Assembly (NCBI RefSeq): GCF_047511655.1
Contig: NC_133390.1
Span: 127,153,583 to 127,217,582, forward strand
Reading direction: 5' to 3'
From: Castor canadensis
Taxonomy: Eukaryota > Chordata > Mammalia > Rodentia > Castoridae
Length of the DNA stretch: 64,000 bases
The notes beneath the pieces were generated by a model, which searched no databases, had not been told where the DNA came from, and was given only the letters and a program-made list of their open reading frames with translations. Positions within the stretch are counted from its first letter, which is position 1. The number at the start of each line of letters is the position of its first letter. Below are positions 22,330-33,537 of this stretch, in pieces. A program made the position numbers and the translations under genes.

Positions 22330-22960
22330 GCTAAGTTCTTTAAATTCACACTGAGACTCATCCACACATTTAAACTTGACACCCTAGGGGAGATATCTTG
22401 GTTAGATCAAGCACTGTCAAAGAAACAGGTCTTAAAATACCTACCCTAAATGTAGTATAATTTATGAGATGGTACCACCTAGTGGTCAATGGTAAATTCA
22501 TGTTTTCAAATTAGGGGTATGGAAGCAGTCACACAGATGTAAAATGGTGCTGTTTTCTAGGGTTACATTTAAGGGCAGAAAATGGTGCTGTTCAATATGA
22601 GCCACACTTGTGAGATGTATGTGGAGAACCTGGGACCAGGAAGGGCATTTCCAAGGCCAGTACCAAGACTGAATGAGAGGGCTTGGAACAGGGCACAGGC
22701 AATGGAGAGCAAAATGTAAACGATGACTCTAGGTTTGAGCCCTAGAAGCCTGTAGCTAGGCCCTTGAGCTGCTCTAGGGACATTTTGGATGATTCCAGAG
22801 ACTCTGAGGCTACAGAGCCTTGGCCAAGATTACTGTTCAGGTATGCTGTGTTTACCTGAGATCAGTGAGATGGGTGAATAAAGACAGTTATATGTCCAAA
22901 GATGCTGGTTGTAGTGTTCTTTGAATTAGAAAAAAATTGGAAAATATTTCAATGATCATT
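22330..22960. other. Intergenic, mostly unique; short duplicated phrase
   Basis: The phrase aaaatggtgctgtt appears twice (near 22540 and 22580). The one-mismatch CTCF-like site is at 22472. No gene. Confidence 0.5.
22472..22485 (-). promoter_or_regulatory. CTCF-like motif, one mismatch
   Basis: The minus strand reads CCACTAGGTGGTAC, differing from the core consensus at position 12 only. The orientation is the same as the better site at 9432. Flanks are AT-rich unique-looking sequence. Confidence 0.35.
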
Positions 22961-22964
22961 GTGG

Positions 22965-23410
22965 AAGGCCAACCTGGGAACATAAGAGACCCTGATGCAA
23001 ACAATAAAAACAAACAGACCAACCAAAAACAGCAAGGATGAACAAAGAAACTGGTGAACAGGAGGGCATATCTAGGCCAGTTGTGGTGACTCATGCCTGT
23101 AATCCTAAGCACTCAGGGGTGGAGGGGTATTGCAGTTCAAGGCCAACTGGGGCAAAAAGTTAGCTAGGCCCTCACCTCAATCAATAAGCCAGACGTGGTG
23201 GTATACACCTATTATCCCAGGAGACAAAGGTAGGAATTATTTTGTCTAAGGCCTGACCACACCACCCCCCTGCAAAAAAACTCAAGACTCTACCTGAAAA
23301 GTAACTAAAACAGAAAAGGGCTTGCGGTGTGGCTCAAGTGCTAGAGCACCCATCTAGCAAGCACAAGGCCCTGAATTCAAATCCTAGTATGGCCAAACAA
23401 CAACAAAAAC
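22965..23410 (+). repeat. B1-type fragment and two-head C-SINE
   Basis: A partial B1-like piece (22965-23035) is followed by a C-SINE from about 23073 to 23408 with tail cttgcggtgtggctcaagtg. Confidence 0.8.
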
Positions 23411-23504
23411 CCAGAAAGTGCATCTAAAATGCACATATGACAGCAATGACGACTAAGAGAATTGAAAACATGGTAGGATTCTAATGGACAATCACTCAGG
23501 TTAT

Positions 23505-24115
23505 ATGCTTCAGGTAGACAATTGTCTCACCTTTCTGATACACAGTGAAAGGGAGCGTAACAGCTCTGTGGCTGAGTATAAGTTCTTGAGTGCAGAAGAA
23601 TGCTAGCTAGGGCTAGGTCTAGGGTTAGGCCTGTGGGAGAGCAATGGCACACATCAAATAATTTTAATATAAAAATGATTAAGGATTATTGGTTAAAATA
23701 CACTGAACACACAAAAACCCATGAATTCAAGCCACGTATGGTGGCCCATGTCTATAATCCCAGCACTGGGGAGGCTGAGGCAGGAGGCCAGGGAATTTCA
23801 GGCAGGCCTGGGCTACATATCGAGATATGTCTCCAAAAAAAAAACAGAAACAAAAGCAAAACAAAACAAAAGACCCATGAGGTCAGAATAGGGAAGGGAG
23901 TAGTCCTGGAGACTGCGAGGGTATCAACTCATTTCTTTGAAAATTGGTAATTATAGGCAAGAGGTAAACATTCATCCCAACTTTCTATATACAGTGAATT
24001 TAAAGAGAACCTAACAGCTCTGTGGCTGAGGGAAAGTTCTTCAGTGCAAAAGAATGCTAGCCAGGGTAGGGACTAGGGTGAGGCCCATAGAAGGTCAAGG
24101 GCATACAGTTTAAGG
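23505..24115. repeat. Diverged direct repeat pair around a B1-type SINE
   Basis: Segments 23505-23655 and 23950-24105 share taacagctctgtggctgag, agaatgctagc and aggg..taggg in the same order. The B1-type SINE at 23730-23860 lies between, flanked by acccatgaattc and acccatgaggtc. Confidence 0.7.
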
Positions 24116-24241
24116 AGGCCTCACTTAACCTTGATTCTAGTTAACAAACGTTGGAGGCTCCAAATTAGAAACTCATTTCTGCCATTGGTGGAATAACTGG
24201 CTCCGGGAATGCTCATTCATGCTCCTAAAATCATAAGCTGA

Positions 24242-24505
24242 GGGGCTGGGGATGAGCGCAGTGGTAGAGAGCTCGTCTAGCATGCATGAGGTACTGGGTT
24301 CAATCCCCGATCCTGGAAAATAAATAACCAAATAAATAGATAAAGCATAAGGGTGAAAGCGGACAGGATATTTACAAAATCTGGCCATCGCTAACTATAC
24401 CCAAAAATCAGTCTTTTGCTATGTTGCCCAGGTAGGCATTCAATTAGTGATCCTTCTGCCTCCTGAGTACTGGAATTATAGTATTAAACCACCATGTCTG
24501 GTTCC
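24242..24505. repeat. T-SINE (+) and B1-type fragment (-)
   Basis: A well kept ID-like unit (ggggctggggatgagcgcag through ggttcaatccccgatcctgg) at 24242-24330, then an antisense B1-like piece at 24410-24505. Confidence 0.8.
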
Positions 24506-24839
24506 AAAAATCAATCTTAAAGTCAAAAGAAGTAGGACAGTTAGCAGGATGTCTCCTGACCGGGATGCAAAAAATACACAGCACCATCTCGGAGGAATTC
24601 TGAGGAATTTTGAATCATAATTAGAGCCTTTAGGACTGACCTCTAGTCCAAGGGGAACACTGGATATAAGGGACACAGTCCACACAGAGACAGTATGCCT
24701 GACTCCATAGGCGGGCCCATATATTCAACTCTAATTTCATCCACAAGTCAATGTCAGGAAAAATAAAAAGGGAGGATACTGTTCTAGATTAAGAGAAACA
24801 TAAAACTTAACAGACTTAAGAGAAACACATGAGACATAA

Positions 24840-25215
24840 CCAAGTTCAATGAGTAGGTTTTGTTTGATCCTGACTCTATAGAGAAATTACATGAGAAGAA
24901 ATTTGAGCATACTTTGGGTATGGGGTGATTTTAAGGAATCGTTTTGAATTTCTTTTATGACATAATGGCATTGTGGTTATGCAAAAAAACTATTTGCACT
25001 ATTTCTTTGTGAGTTACATACCGAAGTGTTTAGAGGTGACCTGCATGATATATCTGAGATTTTCTTTAAAATACTCTAGCCACAAAACATAAAGAGGGGG
25101 ATGGGGCAGATGAAACTAATATATGGCAAAATGAAACTGGGGGATGGACACATGGGATTTGTTATACTCTCTGTTTTTGCTTATGTTTGGAAAGTTTTGC
25201 AAAAAAAAATTAAAT
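24840..25215 (+). mobile_element. Old retroelement 3' end (tentative L1-type)
   Basis: The order ctgagattttctttaaaata, aaactgggggatggacacat, tatgtttggaaagttttgca and an A run resembles a common ancient mammalian repeat 3' end. Class is uncertain. Confidence 0.4.
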
Positions 25216-25329
25216 GTTTACATGGCAGCTAAATCATGGTAGGATTTAGCATGGATGCTAAATCTAGGATATTGTGCATATCCTAGAAAAATTCTTTTAG
25301 CTGTGTACATGTTTAAGAATGATCTTTGC

Positions 25330-25660
25330 AGGCTGGAGCCATGGCTCAAAATGGTAGAGCACTTGCTTACCAAGCACAAGGTCCTGAGTTCAATCCCCAG
25401 TACTGCCAAAGGAAAAAAAAATTCTTTGCAGCAGTGTTTGTAAAATGAAAATTGAAAACAATGAATAGAAGTAAAGTGACAAAGATTGTTCTACGTTGGG
25501 CATCATGGTGCACATTTGTAATCCCTGCACTTGGGAGGATGAGGCAGGAGGATTGTGAGTTTGAGGGCAGCCTAGGGCTGGTAGAGTGACTCAAGTAGTA
25601 GAGTGCCTGCCTAGCAAGCATGAGACCCTGAATTTAAATCCCAGTGCCATCAAAAAACGT
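25330..25660 (+). repeat. T-SINE and B1/T composite
   Basis: T-SINE at 25332-25420. At 25494-25660 a B1-type head without its end is fused to a tRNA-like tail (gctggtagagtgactcaagt). Confidence 0.85.
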
Positions 25661-25664
25661 AAGT

Positions 25665-26265
25665 AAATATAAGTGTATCCATTTATGGATACATATGTTG
25701 TAAACATAGACTAGGATGCATACCATATGCAGGAGAGCTCTGGGAAGGACTCAGTGAAATGAGATGAGGAAGAAAATGCAAACTGGACTCAGCTGGACAA
25801 GCAATAATTGGCCAATGTTTCAAAAACTATCTAAAGCAAACACTGGTTAAATCTGGATGGTAAATACACTTGTCATATTATGTGTTTTGAAATATCTCAG
25901 GATGATTTAAAAAACCTTATTACCTGATTTCCTCATTTTTATAATTAAAATATTCTTCTTGCACAAATGCTTCAGAATCACACATAAATTTGAAATGTCG
26001 TAAGAAATGGTGCCATTGAGAAACACTCTTTAGGGTCAATTGGCCATAGAAAGTTTGCAAAATACAGATACAATTGTAAAAACCCATGTATACTATTAGT
26101 ACTTCTATGGACTTTATCTTGTATTTGCGTAGTATTGGTTTAGACATATTGATAAAGTCATAGATTTAAATGCCACCAAACATTAGAAGCTATCTCTAGA
26201 AGGAATAAGGAACCTCTTGGGGTGGGGGGAAGGGCGCAAAGTAGTGTTGAGATGAAAGAGGAAAC
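25665..26265. other. Intergenic, AT-rich, nothing assignable
   Basis: No repeat family or coding signal recognised. Confidence 0.5.
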
Positions 26266-26269
26266 TGAA

Positions 26270-26645
26270 GCCAGACATGGTGGCTCACGCCTGTAATCTT
26301 AGCTACTCAGGCAGCAATCAGGAGGATCACAGTTTGAAGCCAGCCTGAGCAAATAGTTTGCAAGACCCTATCTCAAAAAAACGCTTCATAAAAAAGGGCT
26401 GGTGGAGTGGTTCAAGGTGTGGGCTCTGAGTTCAAATGCCAGGATCACAAAAAAAAGAAACTCAGTTAATATGAGTCTTCTTCCTCTTCCTCTCCTCCTT
26501 CCCCTCTCCCGCCCCTTCCCCCTCCTCCTCCTCCTCCTTCTTTTTGGCAAGATCTCACTCTGTAGCCCAAGCTGGCCAAACTCTCCATCACCCTGCCTTA
26601 GCCTCCCAAGTACTGGGATTATAATTTGTTTCACCATGTCCTGCT
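26270..26645. repeat. C-SINE (+), pyrimidine tract and B1-type fragment (-)
   Basis: C-SINE at 26270-26455. The tract 26477-26545 is nearly pure C/T with CTC repeats. An antisense B1-like unit at 26545-26645 follows. Confidence 0.82.
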
Positions 26646-26871
26646 TAATATATTTTTTTAATTTATAAAAACCTATAGGGAATCTAATACTGGGAATTGA
26701 ATGGAATAGCTGAGAAACCAGACAAAAGAGTGAAGCAACAAATTATATGTCAGTGATGAATTACAAAACAAGAAAATATAAATTAAATAAATTGATTAAG
26801 ATATTTTCAGAGTATCTTCCCATGAAATCCCTACTCTGGGTCACTATTCAATTCAGTGCTGTTGTTGTTTG

Positions 26872-27246
26872 GATATGAAGTGTCACCCCAAAGAGCTCCT
26901 GTGTGAAGGCTTGGTCCCCAACTGGTGGATCCAAACAAGGGCTCTGACCTTATTGGGAGGTGATGGAAAGTTTTGGAGGTAGGCCTAGTTGGAGGAAGTA
27001 GGTCTCTGTCTGTCTCTCTCTCTCTCTCTACTTCTTGACTGCTATGAGGTAAATAAGGGACTTTACTTTGCCACATAGTCCCTGCCATGATGCTTTGTCT
27101 CACCATAGGCCCAAAAACAATGGAGCCAAGTGACCATGGGTAAAAACCTCTGAAACCATGAACAAAAATAAATGCTTCCTCCTCTAAACTGTTTCTCTCA
27201 GGTATTTGTCACACATGCCCACACAAACAAGAAGTCTGAGTAACAC
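26872..27246 (+). mobile_element. MaLR LTR, sense
   Basis: Text runs in MaLR order: tggatatgaagtgtcacccc, ttattgggaggtgatggaaa, ctcaccataggcccaaaaac, aaaataaatgcttcctcctc, then gtctgagtaacaca. A (TC)n lies at 27007-27029. Confidence 0.75.
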
Positions 27247-27663
27247 AACACCTTCAACATCTGCCTTCACCTGCGACATTGTCTTCTGTGCCATCATTAC
27301 CACTGGCAGTGAACTAGAGGGGAGAGGAAAGATGGAGGAGGTATTTCTGGAGCCCAAGACTAAAGACAGAGCACAGCCAGAACCAGTACAGGAGGAAGCC
27401 TGTGCCAGAGGTCTTCTGAGGCAGAAAAGGAAGGAGAGGAATATCTTGCCCCTTTTCTTGCACTGTAATCTCTCATTGCATCCTGTTGGCTGGACTTAGC
27501 TGGAAGCCACCTGGCATGGGAACCTGGGACACACAGTGCTGTAGAAATGAGATCTATGATCAGAGCAGAGCAGGGCTAGGGCGAGATAGAGAGCTGAGGG
27601 CAAAGAGGATCCAATCCCTGGTTATAAGCCTGATTGCTGGTGACTTATTCTTTCTCACCTCTC

Positions 27664-27721
27664 ATTATCTATCTATCTATCTATCTATCTACCTACCTAC
27701 CTACCTACCTACCTATCTACT
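27664..27721 (+). repeat. (ATCT)n(ACCT)n compound microsatellite
   Basis: About seven ATCT units pass into about seven ACCT units. Confidence 0.95.
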
Positions 27722-27726
27722 TTATT

Positions 27727-28250
27727 AGACAGGGTCTTACTCTGTAGCTCAGGATGGCATAGAAATCCCTATGCAGCCCAGGCTGGCCCTGAATTCAATA
27801 TCCTCCTGCCTTAGCCTGGTGAGTGCTGATTACAGGTATGCACTGTATGAAAGCCACACCTGACTTTCATATTCATTTTAAAAATGGTTCTTAGTCAGCC
27901 GGTGCCAGTGGCTCATGCCTGTAATCCTAGCTACTTGGGAGGCAGAGATCAGGAGGATCACAGTTCGAGCCAGCCCAGGAAAATAGTCTTCAAGATCCTA
28001 TCTGGAAAATACCCAACATAAGAGTGGCTCAAGTGGTAGATGCCTGCCTAGCAAGAGCAAGAGCAAGGCCTGAGTTCAAACTCCTGTTCCACCAAAAAAA
28101 AAAAAAAAAGGTTCTTAGAGTAATGCAGTAGTATGCACTATAGTCCCAGCTCATTTTGGAGGCTGGAGGATCACCTGAGTACAGGAGTCTCAGACCAGCC
28201 TGGGCAACATAGCAAGAACCCCCTCTCAAAAAAAAAAAAAAAAAAAGAAA
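27727..28250. repeat. SINE cluster: B1-type (-), C-SINE (+), B1-type (+)
   Basis: Units at 27727-27850, 27897-28105 and 28118-28245, the last two ending in A runs. Confidence 0.85.
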
Positions 28251-28409
28251 CTGGACATTCTGTAAAGTTGTATCTTATATGCTATATATTATATATCAGG
28301 TAAATTCTAAATGAAACTAGCTTTTATATCAAACAGAAAAAAAAACCTTGTCCTAAACAAAACTTATTTCCTCCCACTTAAGCTACACCTCCAGGCCAAT
28401 TGATCCAAC

Positions 28410-28850
28410 TTTTTCTTTTTGGGGGGCAGGGGGATTGCATTCAGGGATTCACACTTACAAAACAGGTGCTCTCCTACTTGAGTCACTCATCCAGTCCATT
28501 TTGCTCTAATAATTTTGGAGATGGAGCTCTTGAGAACTATTTGCCCAGGCTGGTCTCAAACCAAGATTTCCCCAATCTCTGCCTCACAGATAGCTAGGAT
28601 TATAGCTTGAGCCACTAGCACCCTGCATTATGGATTTTTTGTGTTAATTTTTGCTTTTTAAAAATATTGTGACCAGATACCAGTGGCTCGTGCATGCTTT
28701 GCAAGTATGAAGCCTTGAGTTCAAACCCTGATCCCACCAAAAAATAAAAAAATTAAAGTATTGTGTTTGGAGCTAGGGGTATGGTTCAGTGGTAGAGCAC
28801 TTGCCTAGCAAGTGTAAGACCCCAAGTTCAAACCCTAGTTCTGAAAAAAA
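28410..28850. repeat. SINE cluster: C-SINE (-), two T-SINEs (+)
   Basis: C-SINE at 28415-28625, truncated unit 28672-28755 fusing a head start to a tail end, and a full T-SINE at 28772-28850. Confidence 0.82.
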
Positions 28851-28859
28851 TCATATCTA

Positions 28860-30290
28860 GAATATATACTTATAGCACAACAATTAAAAGACAAAGAATT
28901 CAACTTAAAAATGTGCAAAGGGGCCAGATACGGTGGCTCACATCTGTAATCCTAAACTTGGGAGGCAGAGATCAGGAGGATTGTGGTTCGTCCATCTCAA
29001 CCAACAGTTGGTTGTGATGGTGTGTGCCTTCATCCCAGCTATACAGGAAAGCACAAGTAAGAGAATCATGACCTAGATCGGCCCAGGCATAATTTGAGAA
29101 CCTATCTCAAAAATAACCACTGCAAACAGGTCTGGGGTTATGGCTCAAGTGGTAGAGTACTTGCCTAGCAATCACAAGGCCCTGAATTCAAACTCCAGCA
29201 CCACATACACACATACACACACAGACACAGAAAATGTGCGAAGGACTTGAATAGGACTTCTCCAAATATATACAAATGACCAATAAACATATGAAGAGAA
29301 GTTGCTCAATCTCCTTAACCACCATGGAAATGCATAACAAAAGCAAGTGAGATGTCACTTCACATTCTACAGGACAGCTATAATCAAAAAGACAGTTACA
29401 AGTGAGAAATAAGAATAGAAAAATAAGAACTCTCATATGCTGCTAGTGGGAACATAAATATTGTAGCCAGTTTGGCAGTTCATCAAAAACTTAAACCAAG
29501 GGTTACCCTATGACCAACAATTTCACTTGAGAAATAAAACACATGTCTACACAAACACTTGTATAAGCACATTCATAACAATATTATTTATAAGAGCCAA
29601 ACAATGGAACGACCCAAATGTCCATCCACTTATTAAGATAAAATGTAAAGAACAGGGCATGGTGGCACATGCCTGTAATCCTACCACTCTGGAGGTGGAG
29701 GCAGGAAGGTTGTGAGTTTGAGACCAACCTGGGCTACATAGCAAGACCCTGTCTCAAAAAGTCAAAAGAAACAAAACAAAAATGATGCTATATTTAAGTC
29801 AGTCATAAAAAAGAATGAAGTACTGATACTCCCATCAGTGTTGATGAACCCTGAAAATATTATACTGAGTTAAAGAAGCTAGACATAAAGGGTCACGTAT
29901 CATGTGATTCTCTGTGTGTGAGATGTCTAGAGCAGGCAAATTCATAGGGACATAAATATTAATGGCAGGCTGGAGATGTAGCTCAATGGTAAAGTTCTCA
30001 TATAGCAATCACAAGACCCTGGGTTCCATCTGCTCAGCACTGAGAATATAAAGAAAAAAAAGGTTAAAAAAAAAGTAGTGGTTAGGGATTGGGAGGAATG
30101 GAATGAGTAGTGACGGATTAACAGGTATGGATATCCTTTTTGGGGTAATGATATGTTCTAGAATTAGGTAGTGTTATAATGATTACACGACTTTTGTGTA
30201 TATACTAAAACCCATGGGATTATACACTTTAAAAGGATAAATTGCATAATATGTAAACTATATCTCAATTTTTTAAATTGCATTTAAAAA
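28860..30290 (+). mobile_element. L1 3' part, sense, interrupted by SINEs
   Basis: L1 text in order: aaaatgtgcgaaggacttga, ccaccatggaaatgcataac, ctgctagtgggaacataaat, gtccatccacttatt, ttatactgagttaaagaagc, and acactttaaaaggataaatt near the end. Inserts are a C-SINE + (28924-29215), B1-type + (29652-29775) and T-SINE + (29970-30060). Confidence 0.82.
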
Positions 30291-30299
30291 AAACAGAAG

Positions 30300-31090
30300 T
30301 CATGGTTTATTATTCCTCAAAATTAACTGGGCAATTTTTCCTGCTTTGTGTTGTAATAAGGATTACTCACGTGAGTTCTTTCAACTGACTGCTGGGCTGG
30401 GATAGATAGTTCAAAAAGCCTTCCTTTATATGGGTAGAACATTGGTGCTGGCTGTCAGCTGGGACACCTTGGTTCTCCTCTCTCTATCTCTCTCTCTCTC
30501 TCTCTCAGCAGGACAGCCTGGGCTTCTTTCAGCCTGGTGGCTGAGTTCCAAGAACAGGAAAATGGAAGCTGCCATGCTGTTTAAGGTCTAGTACCAGAAG
30601 TGGCCCTCATTGCTTCTACTGCAATGAGTAGTTGGAGTGAGTAACAAGACTTCCTCTTATGCAAGAAGAGAGGAAGCTGATTCTACCTCTTTTTTCAACC
30701 CCCAACTTTATTGATAAATTAAAATTGCATTTATTTAGGGGATACAATGGTTACCACAGTCAGGTTCACAAAGCTACTATTTTACATGTGTGATGAGAAT
30801 ACTTGAGAGCGCCTTTGCAAATATCAAGTGTACAGTACATTATTGTCAACTATAGTCACTGTGCTGTATGTTGAGTTCAATTCCATCTCTTGATTGGAGG
30901 AGCAGCAGTCCATATACGGATAGCAGGATTATTAACAACCATCCCTGGAGACAGTCTTCCGCATCCTGCTTGAGGGGCTGTGAATGGATAGTGGTACCAT
31001 CATTGGTGGAAGGTAAAGCAACTCACCACAGTTGGTGGCAGAACACAATCCCATTGATTTTTTTTTTCCCCTTTCACTGATGTCAAACTG
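30300..31090. other. Intergenic, with a (TC)n stretch
   Basis: (TC)n at 30479-30508. The segment 30700-30880 (acccccaactttattgataa) looks like a decayed L1/L2 piece. No gene. Confidence 0.45.
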
Positions 31091-31094
31091 ACCG

Positions 31095-31195
31095 TACTTT
31101 TTTTTTTTTTTTTAATTTTTGGTGGTACTAGGGTTTGAACTCAGGGCTTCACATTTGCAGGGAAGGCACTTTACTACTTGAGCCACACCTCTAAC
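31095..31195 (-). repeat. T-SINE
   Basis: T run 31099-31114, then tggtactagggtttgaactc. Confidence 0.85.
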
Positions 31196-31284
31196 TCTCA
31201 AACTGAGTGTAAATGGAGGGAAGGCTACCAATACTGAAATGTGAGAGATGAGACCCAAAATGATACAGGAAAATTCTAGAACTT

Positions 31285-31445
31285 AGAATGTAGTGGTTAA
31301 GACAATAGCTGCTTCCTGGTTCTGTGACTTGATAAAGTGAGTTAACACCTGTGCCTCAGTTTTGTCTGTGAACTGGGAGCAGATATGTGACCATGAGCAG
31401 ATATGTGACCATGTATGAAAAAGTGAAAAGTGCTGACATCTAGGC
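31285..31445 (+). repeat. MIR element
   Basis: Reads gtgacttgataaagtgagtt and aacacctgtgcctcagtttt. The 18-base phrase gagcagatatgtgaccat is duplicated in it (31376 and 31395). Confidence 0.65.
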
Positions 31446-31835
31446 TGTGAAGGAGGATGACACAATAAGAAACAGGTCTGCTAAACACAATTCCCAACTG
31501 GACATAAGCACCAACAGAATACGAACAAAATTCAGATTCTGTTTTGAGGAAGACAGAAATGAGACCCTCAACTTAAAATATGAGGGCGTATCCCCTTCTT
31601 GTAACATGGATGATCCTGCCTCTACTGATGACAGTCTGGTTTGTCTTAATCCTTCACCTCCTAAACAGAAACTGACATCCAATCACTGGATCCTCTGTTT
31701 CCTGAGGAATCCAATCCAAAACTGGTGCTCCTTACATGAGTGTGTTGAGTTCAACAAAATTCAATACACTCTACTTATTTATGATTTGTGCACTTTCCTA
31801 CAAGTACATTAACTTGAATAACAAAAGTAAAAAAG

Positions 31836-31930
31836 AGCTGGAGGCATGGCTCAAGTGGTAGATCGCCTGCCTGGCAAACCTGAAGTCCAGAGTTCAAATC
31901 CCAGTACCATGGAGGGGTGGGAGTGTGTGT
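31836..31930 (+). repeat. T-SINE
   Basis: Reads gctggaggcatggctcaagt through gagttcaaatcccagtacca. Confidence 0.88.
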
Positions 31931-32237
31931 GAAGGAAAAAAAAACCAGGTTACCATGTCAAAGGGATACAAGAACAAATCTGACAAAAATTTACCAATTA
32001 ACAAAGGTATGATAATTTGAGGGGAAAATCACTGCATTATTTGAATATAACCAAAGCATAAGTATCACGGAGTCCATATTGATATAAATATGTGACTGAG
32101 TAGCTATAGAGAGAGAAGCAGTAAATCTTCCTTGGAGATCATTTTGTACATCCTACTGCAGGAGGTAGTGCCCAAACACTGATCTCCTCTCGTGGAGTGT
32201 GCGCTGCACTTTAGGATTTGCTTCCAAGTATAGTGTC

Positions 32238-32335
32238 CAGCTGGGTGTAGTGGTACAAGACTGTAATACCAGCACTCAGGAGGCTGAGGCAGGAAGGTTT
32301 AGAGGGCGAAATTGTCTCGAAACCAAAATCAAATC
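32238..32335 (+). repeat. B1-type SINE
   Basis: Reads agctgggtgtagtggtacaa and caggaggctgaggcaggaag. Confidence 0.82.
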
Positions 32336-32339
32336 CCCC

Positions 32340-33015
32340 AAAGAGCAGTGTGGAAAGGAACGGGGTAGGTAAGTTTACAGTGGACAAACCTGGCAAACTA
32401 CCTTGGAGAGGATCAAGGTTAACTTAATCAGTGATGTCATTTTGTAGCCTGTACCCTTCATCTGATGTGATGAGCACGGCCAATCACCTGTGTAGGCTTC
32501 CTTCTAAAACCCATAATCTCAGTCTAAGCAGGAGAAAAACACTGCACAAACCCAAATTGAGAAATTCTCCAAAAAAATTTGACCAGTACTTTTAAAAACT
32601 GTCAAGATCATCGAAAACAAGTCACAGTTAAAAACAGCCTAAGAAGATATGACGAATAAATGCAATACTGGGATCCTGGAAGAGAAAAAGAACGTTGACC
32701 GATAAAATCCAAATGAAATGTGGAGTAAATAGTGATACACCAAACTGGTTTCTTAGAAGTGACTTAATTTAAATGTAGACGTCACAATAAGGGAAACTAG
32801 ATAAGAATACAGGAACTCACTGAATCATCTTCGCAGCTTTTCTACACATTTAAAACTATTCTGAAACGATTCTAAAATTTGTTTTCTTGAAACGCGGAAC
32901 TGTAGCAGCGACTCCCTCACAGGGTTGTGGGAAATTGGTGAGATAGTACAAGCAAAGTGAAGGCTCAGAGCTTGCCACATAAACCTTACGTGAGGGTACC
33001 GTGATTTTGACAAAA
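32340..33015. other. Upstream flank of the CNOT10 promoter
   Basis: AT-rich, with a MIR-like scrap at about 32890-32980 (gggttgtgggaaattggtga). No SINE lies within about 650 bases of the island edge. Confidence 0.55.
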
Positions 33016-33123
33016 TGAAAACGTTGCCGTTTTACCGAGGTCCAGCAAGAAGCAGGGCACCGAATCCCCCCGGCCCAGCCAGCACCAGTCCACAGACAAA
33101 AGCCAGCGCACGCGCGCACTTCC

Positions 33124-33153
33124 GGGGCGGGGCGCGCCGGGGCGGGGCGCGCC
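33124..33153 (+). promoter_or_regulatory. Tandem 15-bp GC-box duplication
   Basis: GGGGCGGGGCGCGCC occurs twice back to back (33124-33138 and 33139-33153) without a mismatch. Each copy carries an Sp/KLF-type GC box. A third GC box follows at 33160-33168. Confidence 0.9.
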
Positions 33154-33229
33154 GGCGCTGGGCGGGGCCAAGCGTAGTTCCCACGCCAAGCGGCTCTCGC
33201 AGATGACCCCGCCCCGGAAGTCGTGTGCC

Positions 33230-33515
33230 ACAGGACGCCGGGAGTGGACGGGGTGTTGGGGAGAGGGCGGAAGCTGTGTATGGCCGGGACTGTGGCGCTG
33301 CCTGGGCGGGGATGCTGTTCCTGTTGCTAGACGACAAGCACTAGCTCTCGTCACTTCCTTCGCCCGCGTCTGCCCACTCCCCAGGCCGGAACAAGGAGAC
33401 CCGGAGCCCTGGTGAGCTCAAGAGTTGTCCGCTGAGGTTCAGCACTGCACCCAGCCCGGCGGCGGGAGTCGGGGCCACGCCACCTGCAGGGAAGAACCCG
33501 AGCGGAGGCGGGAAG
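33230..33515 (+). promoter_or_regulatory. CNOT10: Probable CNOT10 transcription start zone and 5' UTR
   Basis: This GC-rich stretch joins the GC-box cluster to the start codon. No TATA box is seen, so initiation is probably dispersed, as in CpG-island promoters. The exact start site cannot be read from sequence. Two out-of-frame ATGs (33280 and near 33310) would be upstream ORF starts if transcription begins before them. A spare donor-like CTG|gtgagc at about 33411 might give an alternative first exon. This is inference from position and composition. Confidence 0.45.
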
Positions 33516-33523
33516 ATGGCTGC
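33513..33523 (+). promoter_or_regulatory. YY1-like element overlapping the start codon
   Basis: AAGATGGCTGC is close to the YY1 consensus AAGATGGCGGC, with one base different. Such sites are common just downstream of start sites in TATA-less promoters, where they can help position initiation. Confidence 0.6.
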
Positions 33524-33537
33524 AGACAAGCCTGCAG
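33516..33537 (+). CDS. CNOT10: CNOT10 exon 1, coding part (residues 1-7 plus one base)
   Basis: It encodes MAADKPA and the first base of codon 8. The start has a strong Kozak context (A at -3, G at +4). The donor is GCAG|gtgggg at 33538. No in-frame ATG lies just upstream. The nearest upstream ATG I examined, at 33280, is out of frame with the CNOT10 start. The tiny coding segment is typical for this gene, and the exon is mostly 5' UTR. Confidence 0.95.

Noticed and set aside
29188-29436. 82-codon minus-strand frame ending in CA-repeat-coded Cys/Val
   Set aside because: It covers an antisense L1 segment and a CACACA run.
31447-31812. 121-codon + strand open frame
   Set aside because: No domain or family resemblance, no splice or Kozak support, and an overlapping open frame on the other strand. 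Likely chance.
33032-33354. Antisense open frames of 100-122 codons in the CpG island
   Set aside because: Pro/Ala/Arg-rich reading of GC-rich DNA. No evidence for an antisense protein, though antisense RNA remains possible.
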